In this document: positions 52,901-61,496 of the stretch, piece after piece
Layout: the number at the start of each line of letters is the position of its first letter
Position numbering within the stretch: the first letter of the stretch is position 1
Assembly: GCF_026898115.1 (NCBI RefSeq)
Contig: NZ_CP114036.1
Coordinates: 5,078,001-5,142,000 of the forward strand
Direction of reading: 5' to 3'
DNA length: 64,000 bases
Source: Streptomyces sp. S465
Lineage (GTDB): Bacteria; Actinomycetota; Actinomycetes; Streptomycetales; Streptomycetaceae
Program-made: the position numbers and the translations under genes
Notes under the pieces: generated by a model
Told to the model about the DNA's origin: nothing
Seen by the model: only the letters and a program-made list of their open reading frames with translations
The model's database searches: none

Positions 52901-54009
52901 CCGTCGAGGGCTTCGCCGGTGTGCTGCCGCTCATGGACCAGACCGTGGCCGGCTGTCGGAAGCACGGTGACGACTGGGCGGTCGGCGTCACGCTGATGTA
53001 CCGCACCCACCTCGCCATCGACATGCCCGGCGGCATCGAGAGCGTCGATGACGACCTGGCCGAGCTGCGCGAGCTGACCGCCCGTGTCGGCGACCGCTGG
53101 GTGCTCGCCCAGGTGGAGGGGGCGCGCGGCGAGATCGCCGCCCATCGCGGGCGGTTCGCGGAGGCGAGGGCCGCCTATGAGAAGGCACGGCGACTCGCGC
53201 AGGAGCTCGGCGCGCACACCGAGGTGCCGTTCCTCTTCACCCGCCTCGCCGATCTCGCCCTTCACGAGAAGGACGTGGCGGGCGCGATAAGGCTGGTGGA
53301 GCGTTCCGAGCAGGAGGCGGAGCGTCGTGGCACCCAGGACACACGGGCCTTCAACCAGATCCTGCGCGGCCTGGTGGAGCTGGTGCGCGGTGATCTGGCC
53401 CAGGCGCGAGCCCGCTGCGACACCGCGCGGGATGTCGCGCTGCGCGGCACTCCACCGCCGCAGTTCTGGGTCGTGATCAACGGCCTGGACGGCCGCATCA
53501 CCGGCTTGGAGGGCGATCTGGCCGGCGGAGTGCGCAAGCTGCGGAACACGCTGCGCGATGGCCTCGAGGCGGGCTCCATGGAGTTGCTGCTGGCCCATCA
53601 GGCGGAGTCGGCGGCGACACTCCTGGCGAGATGCGGGCAAGAGCGGCTCGCCGCACGGCTGGTGGGCGCCGCCGACGGCTGGCGCGGCCGGCTGCCGCGC
53701 TCACCGCTGGTGGCCGAGGACGTCGGCACGACCGTGGCGCGCTTGAGCGAGGCGCTGGGCCATGACGCGGTGGAGAAACTGCGCACCGAGAACACGACCC
53801 TCACCCCCGAGCAGGCCATCCGCCTGCTCGACGAAGTGCTGACCTCTCTCGACGCCACCGACGCCACCGACGCCACCGACGCCACCGACGCCACCGACGC
53901 CACCCCTGCCCAGGCCGAGGCCGTCACACAGGCCGAGGCCGTCACCTGGGACGAGACCGCAGGCCGGGCCGGGACTGCCGACCCGGAGGCTGGCCGGGAT
54001 GCCGATTAA
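49975..54009 (+). CDS. AfsR-type regulator: BTAD, NB-ARC-like ATPase and TPR domains
   Basis: A 1344-residue protein from GTG 49975, with GGAG 10 bases before; ATG 49966 sits too close to that site. It has an N-terminal winged helix (about 1-90) and BTAD helical domain (about 95-245). A disordered Gly/Arg/Asp linker (about 250-375) leads to a P-loop ATPase with TGPGGSGKTRL (about 408) and LLLLLDNCEH. TPR-like helices follow to about 1310. The tail holds a DAT tripeptide repeat (9-bp unit, six copies, near 53850-53903). Such large regulators control secondary metabolism or development. It is adjacent to the AtrA-like gene, convergent. Confidence 0.9.
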   Translation: MRYLILGTTEARDDHGNPLPLGGPRIRALLAALAVRAARPAPATVDVLIDEVWADDPPHDAPAALQALVGRLRRAIGRSAVVSSPGGYRLATTAPQDDVDLLRFERLTNEGLRALHAGDPGTAAATLRKALALWRGPALADLPDRDAAAARPEALRLTALHRRIDADLALDRPTDVIPELRELVADHPLDETFHAQLIRALWAAGHSADALAAYEDVRRTLAERLGTDPGAELRELHRRLLTTAAEPALREPIAARGDPVDAAPRADGHGATGTGCGSGRESGSTGGVRTGARAGIRPDGHVGDPADGVAERRVDGRAMDGAEERRGHGRAGSALDRRPGEAYEPRPGEAYDGRAAGGADGRGAGPRTAVPRPPHGNLRARLTSFVGRETEISDILRDLESARLVTLTGPGGSGKTRLSEEAAATVTADYPDGVWIAGLAPLDQPSAVPGAVLSAVGRRETTLLASGLEGRAAGTDGVDPTSRLVEYCADRRLLLLLDNCEHVIDTAARLTETLLEHCPGVTVLATSREPLGVPGEIVRPVEPLPPAPAHQLFAERAATVRPGFDPAADPDTAAAVAEICRRLDGLPLAIELAAARLRLLTPRQIADRLDDRFRLLTSGSRTALPRQQTLRAVVDWSWDLLDERERTVLRRASVFAGGWTLSAAEAVCADAPPVENVLTDDGEVHGALTDATAGTPPPGDAVARAETRSPLRFHARPRARITPAEVLELLGALVDKSLLVVDHPSRGTAAESAGTTGREPRYRMLETIHDYVSERATEGPAARADHKAAVARHTAHFRDFVRTAEPRLRSAGQLPWLRLVEADLDNIRAVLHRSLTTADEDTFFALIHSMGWFWWLRNYRDEGAAWIGRALALEDRPDHGLEEAPDGDHPFERFPRIPARVPDGVDGVDEEVTRYWHFMDLRMLLFFLLAEQGSGPDLSDPGIREAALRMRDAYAGNPGPRSARFPGLLWPFAAFAVEGFAGVLPLMDQTVAGCRKHGDDWAVGVTLMYRTHLAIDMPGGIESVDDDLAELRELTARVGDRWVLAQVEGARGEIAAHRGRFAEARAAYEKARRLAQELGAHTEVPFLFTRLADLALHEKDVAGAIRLVERSEQEAERRGTQDTRAFNQILRGLVELVRGDLAQARARCDTARDVALRGTPPPQFWVVINGLDGRITGLEGDLAGGVRKLRNTLRDGLEAGSMELLLAHQAESAATLLARCGQERLAARLVGAADGWRGRLPRSPLVAEDVGTTVARLSEALGHDAVEKLRTENTTLTPEQAIRLLDEVLTSLDATDATDATDATDATDATPAQAEAVTQAEAVTWDETAGRAGTADPEAGRDAD

Positions 54010-54168
54010 GGGCATCGCACCGCCCGCCCGCTGCCGACGCGGGCACGTGGCACGCGCCAACGCGGCGCACCCCTGGACCCCGGGACACGAAACGAACCGG
54101 GAAACAGAACACGAGCCATCCGGACCGCCCACCGGGCCGACACCTGCCGCCACAGCGCCCAGCGCCCA

Positions 54169-54204
54169 GTGCACATGTATATGCATAGGCATATACATGT
54201 GCAC
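54169..54204. terminator. A/T-rich 16-bp stem-loop between the AfsR-type and AtrA-like genes
   Basis: A perfect inverted repeat GTGCACATGTATATGC with loop ATAG. It lies between convergent genes and could terminate both, but its A/T-rich, CATATA-containing sequence also looks like a protein-binding site. Confidence 0.6.
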
Positions 54205-54234
54205 CCCGCCCGGCACGGCCCTTCGGGCGTCGTC

Positions 54235-54280
54235 GATACCGATACCGATACCGGTACCGATGCCGATGCCGATGCCGATG
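54235..54280. repeat. 6-bp tandem repeat GATACC/GATGCC
   Basis: Seven consecutive hexamers: three GATACC, one GGTACC and three GATGCC, then GATG. It lies downstream of both convergent genes. Confidence 0.85.
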
Positions 54281-54321
54281 TCACCCTGCCGGGCGCGGGT
54301 ATCACTCCCGGGCCGACGGCA

Positions 54322-55047
54322 TCACCCCACGGGGCGCGACCGCAGCCCGTCCAGCAGTATGTCCAGCAGCCGGGACGACGCCGCCGCCTGCTGCGCCGCG
54401 TCCGGCAGCGAGGGCGCCGCCGTGGCGATCACCAGCAGCACATCGGCGACCGTCACATCCGGGCGCAGCTCGCCCGCCGCCCGTGCTCGCTCCACCAGTT
54501 GCCCGACGACCTCCAGCAGCGCCGCGGCGCCCGCGTCGTCCGGCTCGTCCTCAGGTGCGGTCGGCCGCTCGACCAGCCGCAGCTCCGGCTGAGCCGGTCC
54601 GGCTAACGCCGCCTGCCGCGGCTGCGGCAGCCGGATCTCGGCCTCCACGTCGACCCCGACCCGCAGCACCTGCGGCGGAAGCAGCCGGCCCGCGCCGGAC
54701 GCCACCGAGGTGCGCAGGAACCGGGCCAGCGCGGACCACGGTTCGTTCTCCTGACCCAGCGCCGCCCGCGCCTGATCGGTCAGCCTTGCCGTCTCCTCCT
54801 CGGCTATGCGTCGCACCAGCACGTCCTTGCTGGGGAACCGCCGATAGACGGTGCCCACCCCGACCCGCGCCCGGCGCGCCACGTCCTCCATCGGAGCCCC
54901 GTACCCCAGCTCACCGAAGACTTCGCGGGCCGCCCGCAGGACGTGCTCCAGATTGCGCTGCGCGTCCACGCGCAGCGGTGTGTTCCGTCCGCCGTTTCCG
55001 TCCGACGACGCGACGGCTGCGGACCATGACGAACCCTGAAGGTGCAT
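54322..55047 (-). CDS. atrA: TetR-family regulator, AtrA-like
   Basis: A 241-residue protein from ATG 55047. After a 30-residue leader segment comes the TetR helix-turn-helix (NLEHVLRAAREVFGELGYGA, then MEDVARRARVGVGTVYRRFP). The C-terminal ligand domain is Leu/Ala-rich and more variable. Divergence from a type II NADH dehydrogenase is, as I recall, the arrangement of S. coelicolor AtrA (SCO4118/SCO4119), an activator of actII-ORF4 and of other metabolic genes. The symbol rests on this context and the N-terminal sequence, so it is probable rather than proven. Confidence 0.8.
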   Translation of the reverse strand: MHLQGSSWSAAVASSDGNGGRNTPLRVDAQRNLEHVLRAAREVFGELGYGAPMEDVARRARVGVGTVYRRFPSKDVLVRRIAEEETARLTDQARAALGQENEPWSALARFLRTSVASGAGRLLPPQVLRVGVDVEAEIRLPQPRQAALAGPAQPELRLVERPTAPEDEPDDAGAAALLEVVGQLVERARAAGELRPDVTVADVLLVIATAAPSLPDAAQQAAASSRLLDILLDGLRSRPVG

Positions 55048-55380
55048 AAGTGATCCCCCGGTAATGACGTCTCCCCCCGGAGACTCCCCGCCCAGACTGT
55101 CGAGGCAGTCACAACCCCGACGAAGTACGAACATAGTTGAGCACAGGTCAAGAAAGAAGAGGGTAGCTCGGGACAGAACGCCCACTGATCGGAGCACAGG
55201 ACCGCCTTGTTCCGACTCGCCACCCGTCGGTTACCGCCCATCCCGGGGCTGACCTGCGGACATTTCGTACGTGCAACCGATTCCGCACCGTGCGGCGGGC
55301 CGAGCCGTCCGGTCACACAATTCGTCGGGCCTGTGGACAAACCGCGGCCGCGCGTGCCTCATGGGAGGGTGAAGGAACCT
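55048..55380. promoter_or_regulatory. Divergent promoter region of the AtrA-like and NDH-2 genes
   Basis: About 330 bases. On the minus strand TTGACC (complement of 55146-55151) is a possible -35 for the TetR gene, with A/T-rich sequence following toward it. No inverted repeat stands out as an obvious TetR operator. No other gene is visible. Confidence 0.45.
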
Positions 55381-56724
55381 GTGCGCATTCTCGTTGTCGG
55401 CGGTGGCTACGTCGGGATGTACGCCGCGCTGCGCCTCCAGCGGAAGCTGAAGCGAGAGCTGAGGCACGGCGGCGTACAGGTCATCGTGGTCGACCCCGAG
55501 CCGTATATGACCTACCAGCCCTTCCTGCCCGAGGCGGCTGCCGGATCCATCTCACCGCGCCATGTCGTGGTGCCGTTGCGCCGGGTCCTGCCCGACTGCA
55601 CGGTCGTCATCGGCGAGGCCACCGCGATCCACCACGGCAAACGCACCGCGACCGTGAGAACCCTCGCCACCGAGGAAGAGGGCGCCGGCACGGTCGACAT
55701 CCACTACGACGAGCTGGTGCTGGCCCCCGGCTCCGTGTCCCGCACCCTCCCGGTCCCCGGTCTCGCCGAGTTCGGCATCGGCTTCAAGACCGTCGAGGAG
55801 GCCATCGGCCTGCGCAACCATGTGCTCGAACAGCTGGACATCGCCTCCTCGACCCGAGACCCCGATGTCCGGGACGCGGCGCTGACCTTCGTCTTCGTCG
55901 GCGGCGGATACGCGGGCGTCGAGGCGCTCGGCGAGCTGGAGGACATGGCCCGGTTCGCCGTCCGGTATTACCACAACATCGCTCCCGAGGATCTGAAGTG
56001 GATCCTCGTCGAGGCCACCGACCGGATCCTTCCGGAGGTCGGCGAGGAGATGGGCAAGTACGCCGTCCGGGAGCTGCGCGACCGCAATATCGACGTCCGG
56101 CTGGAGACCCGCCTGGACTCCTGCGCCGACCGGATCGCCGCGCTGAGCGACGGCTCGCGCTTCCCCACCCGCACGCTCGTGTGGACCGCGGGCGTGAAAC
56201 CGCACCCCATCCTCGCCTCCACCGATCTGCCGCTCAACGAACGTGGCCGCCTCACCTGCACGGCTGCGCTCCAGGTGGAGGGCGTGGAGCACGCCTGGGC
56301 GGCCGGGGACGCCGCGGCGATCCCCGACCTGACGGCCGACCGGCCCGGTGCGGAGTGCGCCCCCAACGCACAGCACGCCGTCCGCCAGGCCAAGGTCCTC
56401 GCCGAAAACGTGCTCGCCTCGCTCGCCGGCCGGCCGCTCACGGACTACGCGCACACGTACGCGGGCTCCGTGGCCTCCCTGGGGCTCCACAAGGGCGTCG
56501 CACATGTGTATGGACGAAAGCTGAAGGGCTATCCGGCCTGGTTCATGCACCGCGTGTACCACCTCAGCCGGGTGCCGACGTTCAACCGTAAGGCGCGCGT
56601 GCTGGCCGAGTGGATCCTGTCCGGGCTGTTCAAGCGGGAGATCGTCTCGCTGGGGTCGCTGGAGAACCCGCGCGCCGAGTTCAAACTCGCCGCGGATACC
56701 GGTCGCCATCCCGAGGCCAGTTGA
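55381..56724 (+). CDS. Type II NADH dehydrogenase (NAD(P)/FAD oxidoreductase)
   Basis: A 447-residue flavoprotein; GTG 55381 is preferred with AAGGAA just upstream, and GTG 55369 (4 residues longer) is possible. The first FAD dinucleotide motif is RILVVGGGYVGMYAAL, the substrate segment YMTYQPFLPEAAAG is typical of NDH-2, the NAD motif is TFVFVGGGYAGVEALGELED, and the late FAD contact is HAWAAGDAAAIPD. A membrane-associating C-terminal helix (ARVLAEWILSGLF) is present. It transfers electrons from NADH to quinone without proton pumping. It is probably controlled together with the divergent AtrA-like gene. Confidence 0.92.
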   Translation: MRILVVGGGYVGMYAALRLQRKLKRELRHGGVQVIVVDPEPYMTYQPFLPEAAAGSISPRHVVVPLRRVLPDCTVVIGEATAIHHGKRTATVRTLATEEEGAGTVDIHYDELVLAPGSVSRTLPVPGLAEFGIGFKTVEEAIGLRNHVLEQLDIASSTRDPDVRDAALTFVFVGGGYAGVEALGELEDMARFAVRYYHNIAPEDLKWILVEATDRILPEVGEEMGKYAVRELRDRNIDVRLETRLDSCADRIAALSDGSRFPTRTLVWTAGVKPHPILASTDLPLNERGRLTCTAALQVEGVEHAWAAGDAAAIPDLTADRPGAECAPNAQHAVRQAKVLAENVLASLAGRPLTDYAHTYAGSVASLGLHKGVAHVYGRKLKGYPAWFMHRVYHLSRVPTFNRKARVLAEWILSGLFKREIVSLGSLENPRAEFKLAADTGRHPEAS

Positions 56725-56766
56725 GCCAATCGGGGCGGAGCCGGGAACTCCCCTCCCACGATCGGC

Positions 56767-56784
56767 GTCTGACGGATGTCAGAC
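56767..56784. promoter_or_regulatory. Inverted repeat GTCTGAC-N4-GTCAGAC
   Basis: A 7-bp perfect inverted repeat 40 bases after the NDH-2 stop codon, in front of the SpoIIE-type gene. It could be an operator or a weak terminator. Confidence 0.45.
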
Positions 56785-56810
56785 CGGTCGGCCACACTGG
56801 ACGTGTGACC

Positions 56811-56963
56811 ATGGGTGGGCTCGTATCTGCAAAGAGTGACAATCGCGAGGATTCGGAAGTTTGCCGCATTCCCCTGGGGGTCGCCCCCCGTACCCGCACC
56901 CAGCTCCCCGATCCCGCGCCGGCGCGCTGCTCAGCCACCACCCCACGAGGTAACCCGCAGTGA
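56811..56963 (+). CDS. Candidate 50-residue upstream ORF coupled to the PP2C gene
   Basis: An ATG at 56811 opens a 50-codon frame (MGGLVSAKSDNREDSEVCRI...) whose TGA overlaps the GTG of the next gene (GTGA, 56960-56963). Overlap of this kind usually means translational coupling. No good ribosome-binding site is visible and I recognise no family, so it may be only an open leader. Confidence 0.3.
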   Translation: MGGLVSAKSDNREDSEVCRIPLGVAPRTRTQLPDPAPARCSATTPRGNPQ

Positions 56964-58918
56964 ATTTCACGCGCTGGAGCGCCCGGCTCCCCCGAACCCA
57001 GCGACGCATCGCCGCCCGAGCCGACCGCGGTGCGCGGCGGCCGCAGCCCGCGGCCGCGGCGGGCGGCGGCTCCGTCCCGGCGGCCAGGGGCGAGCGCGCC
57101 GACGCCTCGGGGCGCGGCGAGCCTCCCGCGGCCGCCCCTTCCGACGCCGCGCCCGCCGCCGTCCCCACGCTCGACGGGCTGTCCGTCCATGACCTCCTCG
57201 GCCAGGTGCCGGCACTGGTCGCGGTGGTCTACGGACCCGAGCACCGCATCGCCTACCTCAACGACGCCTATGCCGAGCTCTTCGGCTCCCGGGCCCTCGG
57301 CACCTCCGCCCGCCAGGCCCTGCCCGAGCTGAGGGAGCTGGGGCTGCTGCCGCTCATGGACCAGGTGCTGCGCAGCGGCAAGCCCCGTACGGTCAAGTCC
57401 CGGCGCGTGCCCGCGGGCCGCCCGGCGACCACGCCCGGCCCGCGGCAGGAGGGCGCGGCCCCGGGCTCCGGCCGGTCGCGCCACGGCTACTACACCTTCA
57501 CCTGCTCCCCGATCGAGATGGCCGTGCCGACGGCCGCCGCCCCCGGGGCGCCGGCCGACGAGCGGGCGGGCGAGGCCGCCGTGGACGGGGCGCCGGTGGA
57601 CGGGGCGCCGGTGGACGGACCGATCCCGGAAGCCGCCCTCCGTAAGGCCGTCACGCCGGAGGCGGTCACCACTGAGCCCGTCGCCACCGAGCCCGCCCCC
57701 GGCCCCGCCACGGCCACCGAGCCGGTCCGCGGCGTGCTCGTCTTCGGCGCCGACGTCACCGACCAGGTCGAATCCGCCGAGCGGCTGCGCGCCAGCGAGC
57801 GCCTCCAGCGTGAGGCCGCCGTCACCCTCCAGCGCAGCCTCCTCCCCCAGGAACTGGAGCAGCCCGACGATCTGCGGGTCGCCGCCACCTATCAGCCCGG
57901 CGGCACGGACGCGGCGGTGGGCGGCGACTGGTACGACGTCATCACCCTGGGCGCCGGCCGCACCGCCCTCGTCATCGGCGACGTCATGGGCCGCGGTGTG
58001 AGGGCCGCCGCCGTCATGGGCCAGCTGCGCACCGCCGTCCGCGCCTACGCCCGGCTCGACCTCCCGCCGCACGAGGTCCTACAGCTCCTCGACGGCCTGG
58101 CCGCCGAGATCGACCCCCACCAGATCGCCACCTGCGTCTACGCCGTCCACGACCCCAACGAGAACCGCCTGGTCTACGCCTCCGCGGGCCATCTGCCGAT
58201 CCTGGTCCGCGACCCGGACGGCACCGTCCGCCGCGCCTCCGAGCCCACCGGACCTCCGCTCGGCACCGGCGGCTGGCTGCACACCTCCGGCTCGGTCCCG
58301 CTCGGCCCCGGGGCCAGCGCGGTCCTCTACACCGACGGTCTGGTGGAGCGGCGCGACAAGGACATCTACGACGGTGTGGCCGCGCTCGAGCGCGTCTTCG
58401 CGGGCGCGACCGGCTCGCCCCAGGTGATGTGCGACCGCCTCATCAGGGCCCTGGGCATCACCGCGGAGCACGACGACGATGTGGCGGTGCTGGTCCTCCA
58501 GCACCCCGCCCGTACGGGGCACGACGCGGAGCTCTTCCACAACGCCGCGCTGGAGCTCCTCGGCGGGGTGGAAGCCGCACCGCGCGCCCGAGCCTTCGCC
58601 TCCGGGGTGCTCGCCAGCTGGCGCTTCCCCATGGAGCTGCGCGATCTGGGCGTGCTCGCCGCCAGCGAGCTCGTCGCCAACTCCCTCCAGCACGGCACTC
58701 CGCCCATGCGGCTGCGGCTGCGGCGCACCGACCGCCGCCTGATCATCGAGGTGACGGACGGTGATGACCATCTGCCGCGCCGCCGCCGGGCCGAACCGGT
58801 GGACGAGGCCGGACGCGGCATCTCGATCGTCGCGACCATCGCCTCGTCCTGGGGCTCACGCCGCACACCGGGCGGCGGCAAGGCGGTCTGGTGCGAGTTC
58901 GCCCTGCCGGCGGACTAG
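56960..58918 (+). CDS. PAS-SpoIIE phosphatase-HATPase sensor protein
   Basis: A 652-residue protein from GTG 56960 (GAGG 10 bases before). After a disordered Arg/Ala/Pro-rich N-terminus comes a PAS domain (about 75-265; VPALVAVVYGPEHRIAYLND), interrupted by a low-complexity insert (GAPVDGAPVDG). The PP2C/SpoIIE domain (about 290-505) carries VGGDWYDVITL, VIGDVMGRGVRAAAVM and VLYTDGLVERRD. A C-terminal GHKL ATPase domain (about 520-650) has ASELVANSLQHG and GRGISIV. It combines an anti-anti-sigma phosphatase and a possible anti-sigma kinase in one chain. No transmembrane segment is present. Confidence 0.92.
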   Translation: MNFTRWSARLPRTQRRIAARADRGARRPQPAAAAGGGSVPAARGERADASGRGEPPAAAPSDAAPAAVPTLDGLSVHDLLGQVPALVAVVYGPEHRIAYLNDAYAELFGSRALGTSARQALPELRELGLLPLMDQVLRSGKPRTVKSRRVPAGRPATTPGPRQEGAAPGSGRSRHGYYTFTCSPIEMAVPTAAAPGAPADERAGEAAVDGAPVDGAPVDGPIPEAALRKAVTPEAVTTEPVATEPAPGPATATEPVRGVLVFGADVTDQVESAERLRASERLQREAAVTLQRSLLPQELEQPDDLRVAATYQPGGTDAAVGGDWYDVITLGAGRTALVIGDVMGRGVRAAAVMGQLRTAVRAYARLDLPPHEVLQLLDGLAAEIDPHQIATCVYAVHDPNENRLVYASAGHLPILVRDPDGTVRRASEPTGPPLGTGGWLHTSGSVPLGPGASAVLYTDGLVERRDKDIYDGVAALERVFAGATGSPQVMCDRLIRALGITAEHDDDVAVLVLQHPARTGHDAELFHNAALELLGGVEAAPRARAFASGVLASWRFPMELRDLGVLAASELVANSLQHGTPPMRLRLRRTDRRLIIEVTDGDDHLPRRRRAEPVDEAGRGISIVATIASSWGSRRTPGGGKAVWCEFALPAD

Positions 58919-59103
58919 GCGCGTGCTCCGAAGAGGCCGCTGACGCGGCACCGGCCGTGGTCCGCGAACGTCGGTGACGGGCCCGAGCGGTACGGGGACG
59001 GCGGACCTGAGCGGGACGGGCCCCAACCGGCACAACGCCCCGGCACGGCGGAGCCGAGCGGCTCCATCGCCGCGCCAGGGCGAGGGCGGAGTGGCCGGCC
59101 GGT

Positions 59104-60423
59104 TCAGGCCGCGGTGGTCACCTCGTCCGACGAGGCCGCCCGCGGCGCGGGCACCGAGGGACCGGCGACCGTCGCCCGCAGCGGATTGTCCTGCTGGGCC
59201 GTGAGCCGCTTGCCGAGCCTCAGCGCGAGCGCGGTGATGCCGAGCGAGCAGACGATGAGCGTCGCGATGTACGTCCCGTACAGCCCGGCTCCCGCCAGCA
59301 GCCCGCCGACCGCCGGGCCCACGGCCAGGGCCAGCTGCTTCACCAGCGAAAACGCCGAGTTGTACTGACCGAGTGCCGTCGGCGGCGCCAGGTCGGCGAC
59401 CAGCGGCGCGACCGTGGGCGACAGCATCGCCTCGCCCAGTCCGAAGAGCGCGTACGCCGAGATGATCGCGGTGATGCCGACGGCCTGGCCCCCGGGCACC
59501 AGGCCGGCGGCCCCGGCGGCGCACCACGCCACCGTCCAGACCAGCCCGACCAGCGCGATCACCCGGCTGCGCCGCCGCCGCTCGACCAGCTTGAGCACGA
59601 CGAACTGCGCCAGCACGATCGCCGCCGTGTTCGCGGCCAGGGCGACGCCCAGCATCGACGGCGATATCCGGGCGACGTCCACCGCGAACGCCGACAGCCC
59701 GGACTCGAACTGTCCGTAGCAGGCGAAGAACATCACGAAGCCCAGCACGCACAGCTGCACCATGGCGCGGTCGCCGAGCAGGGAGCGCCAGCGGCCGGTG
59801 TCGCCGAGGCGCTCACCGACGGTCGGCACCGGGCCGTCGAACACCGGTGTCCGCTCCAGCCTTACGGTCGCGACCGCCGCGCCGAGCGCCAGGAACATCA
59901 CCGCGTCGATCGCGAAGAGCCGCACAAAGCTCGCGGCGGCGGAGGCGTCCACGAGCAGCCCGCCGAGCAGCCCGCCGACCCCGAGGCCCAGGTTGCCGAG
60001 GAAGAACTGGGTGGCGAAGGCCCGCGACCGGGTGAGCGGAGTCGAGCACCAGACGATCAGCGTGGCCAGCGCGGGCTGGATGGCCGCCATACCCGCGCCC
60101 AGCACTCCGGCCGCGGCGATGACCAGCGGCTCGCTCGCCGCCAGGCCCAGCCCCATCGATCCGACAGCGGCGGCGACCGCACCCGCGACGGCAACGGACT
60201 GCGGCCCTCGCCGGTCGATCAGCCGACCGATGAAGGGCAGCACGGCGAGCGCGGCCACGGCGAACGTCGCGAGCACCACGCCCGCGGTGTTCGCGCCGAG
60301 GTCCCGCACCCGCGCCACATAGACGAAGAGGAACGGGACCGTGAAGCCGTTGCCGAACGCGCTCAGCGCGTTGCCCAGCTGGATACGGCGCAGCGCTGCG
60401 CCCATCGCGGTGGTCACACTCAC
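59104..60423 (-). CDS. MFS transporter
   Basis: A 439-residue protein with 12 predicted membrane helices, from GTG 60423. The MFS loop motif between helices 2 and 3 reads GRLIDRRGPQSV. The pattern resembles drug/metabolite efflux permeases of the DHA1 type. It is divergent from the MarR-type regulator at 60576 across a 152-base region with an inverted repeat, so it is probably repressed by that regulator. The substrate is unknown. Ribosome-binding signal is weak. Confidence 0.88.
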   Translation of the reverse strand: MSVTTAMGAALRRIQLGNALSAFGNGFTVPFLFVYVARVRDLGANTAGVVLATFAVAALAVLPFIGRLIDRRGPQSVAVAGAVAAAVGSMGLGLAASEPLVIAAAGVLGAGMAAIQPALATLIVWCSTPLTRSRAFATQFFLGNLGLGVGGLLGGLLVDASAAASFVRLFAIDAVMFLALGAAVATVRLERTPVFDGPVPTVGERLGDTGRWRSLLGDRAMVQLCVLGFVMFFACYGQFESGLSAFAVDVARISPSMLGVALAANTAAIVLAQFVVLKLVERRRRSRVIALVGLVWTVAWCAAGAAGLVPGGQAVGITAIISAYALFGLGEAMLSPTVAPLVADLAPPTALGQYNSAFSLVKQLALAVGPAVGGLLAGAGLYGTYIATLIVCSLGITALALRLGKRLTAQQDNPLRATVAGPSVPAPRAASSDEVTTAA

Positions 60424-60498
60424 CTACCTAGGTCGAGGAGGGGCAAGAGAAACGGGCCTGACCTGCGGGTCGACCCGGAGGATGCATGTCTGAAGACT

Positions 60499-60515
60499 TC
60501 GAAGGTAAACTTCGA
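60499..60515. promoter_or_regulatory. Candidate MarR operator
   Basis: TCGAAG-GTAAA-CTTCGA is a perfect 6-5-6 inverted repeat in the A/T-rich centre of the divergent MFS/MarR promoter region. Size and placement fit a MarR dimer site. Confidence 0.55.
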
Positions 60516-60575
60516 TGCTTAAGAGTACAGAGAGAAGGACTTCAGCGCCAATGACTTTCGTGTCATGCTGTTCAC

Positions 60576-61127
60576 ATGGCGGAGACCCCCGACCCTGACG
60601 ACCTGCTGAGCATCGAGGAGCAGATCGCGGCGTACCAGCGCGAGTTCCAGGACCTCGACCCCCAGGTGGAGCAGGTCGTGAGCGCACTCAGCCGGCTCAC
60701 TCGGCGAATGAACGTCGCGTACAGCCGCCAGTCGGCCACGCTGGGTATCAGCAACTCCGAATGGGAAGTCCTCAAGGCGCTCGTCCTGTCCGGGGCTCCC
60801 TACCAACTGGGCCCCGGAGACCTGGCCAAGCGGCTGGGCCTCACCCCCGCCGCCATGACCCACCGCATCGACCGCATGGTCAACGAGGGCCTGGTCACCC
60901 GTGAGCGTGACGCGGACAACCGGGTCCGCGTCATCGTCGAGCTGACCCACGACGGCCGGGAGAAGTGGCTGGAGGCGATGCGCCAGGCCGCGATCTTCGA
61001 GGCGGACCTTCTCCAGGATCTCTCCAGCGAGGAGCGCGGAGCCCTCGGCGAGATGCTCACCCGTGTGCTGCGCAGGGTGGAGGAGGCCCAGCCCGACGCC
61101 GAGGGGCGGCTGAGTAACCTCGGCTGA
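60576..61127 (+). CDS. MarR-family transcriptional regulator
   Basis: A 183-residue protein from ATG 60576. The winged helix spans about residues 60-130: LGISNSEWEVLKALVLSGAP, LGPGDLAKRLGLTPAAMTHR (recognition helix) and the wing VTRERDADNRVRVIVELT. Helical N- and C-termini form the dimer interface. No Shine-Dalgarno is seen; CATGCT ends 6 bases before the ATG, so the mRNA may be leaderless. It probably controls itself and the divergent MFS gene in response to a ligand. Confidence 0.9.
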   Translation: MAETPDPDDLLSIEEQIAAYQREFQDLDPQVEQVVSALSRLTRRMNVAYSRQSATLGISNSEWEVLKALVLSGAPYQLGPGDLAKRLGLTPAAMTHRIDRMVNEGLVTRERDADNRVRVIVELTHDGREKWLEAMRQAAIFEADLLQDLSSEERGALGEMLTRVLRRVEEAQPDAEGRLSNLG

Positions 61128-61146
61128 GCCATGTGGCGTAGCGAGG

Positions 61147-61175
61147 TTGACACGGGTCCGGGCGATCCGTAACGT
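61147..61175 (+). promoter_or_regulatory. rRNA operon promoter
   Basis: A consensus -35 TTGACA (61147-61152), a 17-base spacer and a TAACGT -10 (61170-61175). It lies about 490 bases before the 16S gene, where Streptomyces rrn operons carry their multiple promoters. TAAAGT near 61329-61334 and TAAGGT near 61426-61431 are candidate -10 boxes of further promoters. Confidence 0.7.
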
Positions 61176-61496
61176 ACTCCGAGCTGCCACGGAGCCGTAA
61201 CGGTTATCCGTCAGCACTCGAGCCGCACCGGCGGCAAACCACTTCTGCACGGCCCCTCATCGGGATGGATTTCGGCATGCCGAAATTCGGATCGGGAAGC
61301 TCGATTATGAGCATCCGGGGGAATCCGCTAAAGTAGTGGACACGCCGGAAGGCGCGAAACACCCCGCTCCAACAGGGGGCCGGAAACGGAATTCGGATCG
61401 GAAACGGACCGGAAATCGGATCTGGTAAGGTTGGAAACACCGAAGGGAAGCGCCCGGAGAAACCGGTGAAAGGGTTTCGAAGGAAGCGTCCGTTCC

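Noticed and set aside
47583..54009. Biosynthetic gene cluster (lasso peptide with pathway regulator)
   Set aside because: There is no precursor peptide, B-type protease or transporter. The asparagine-synthetase-like protein lacks key residues, and the neighbours are core genes.
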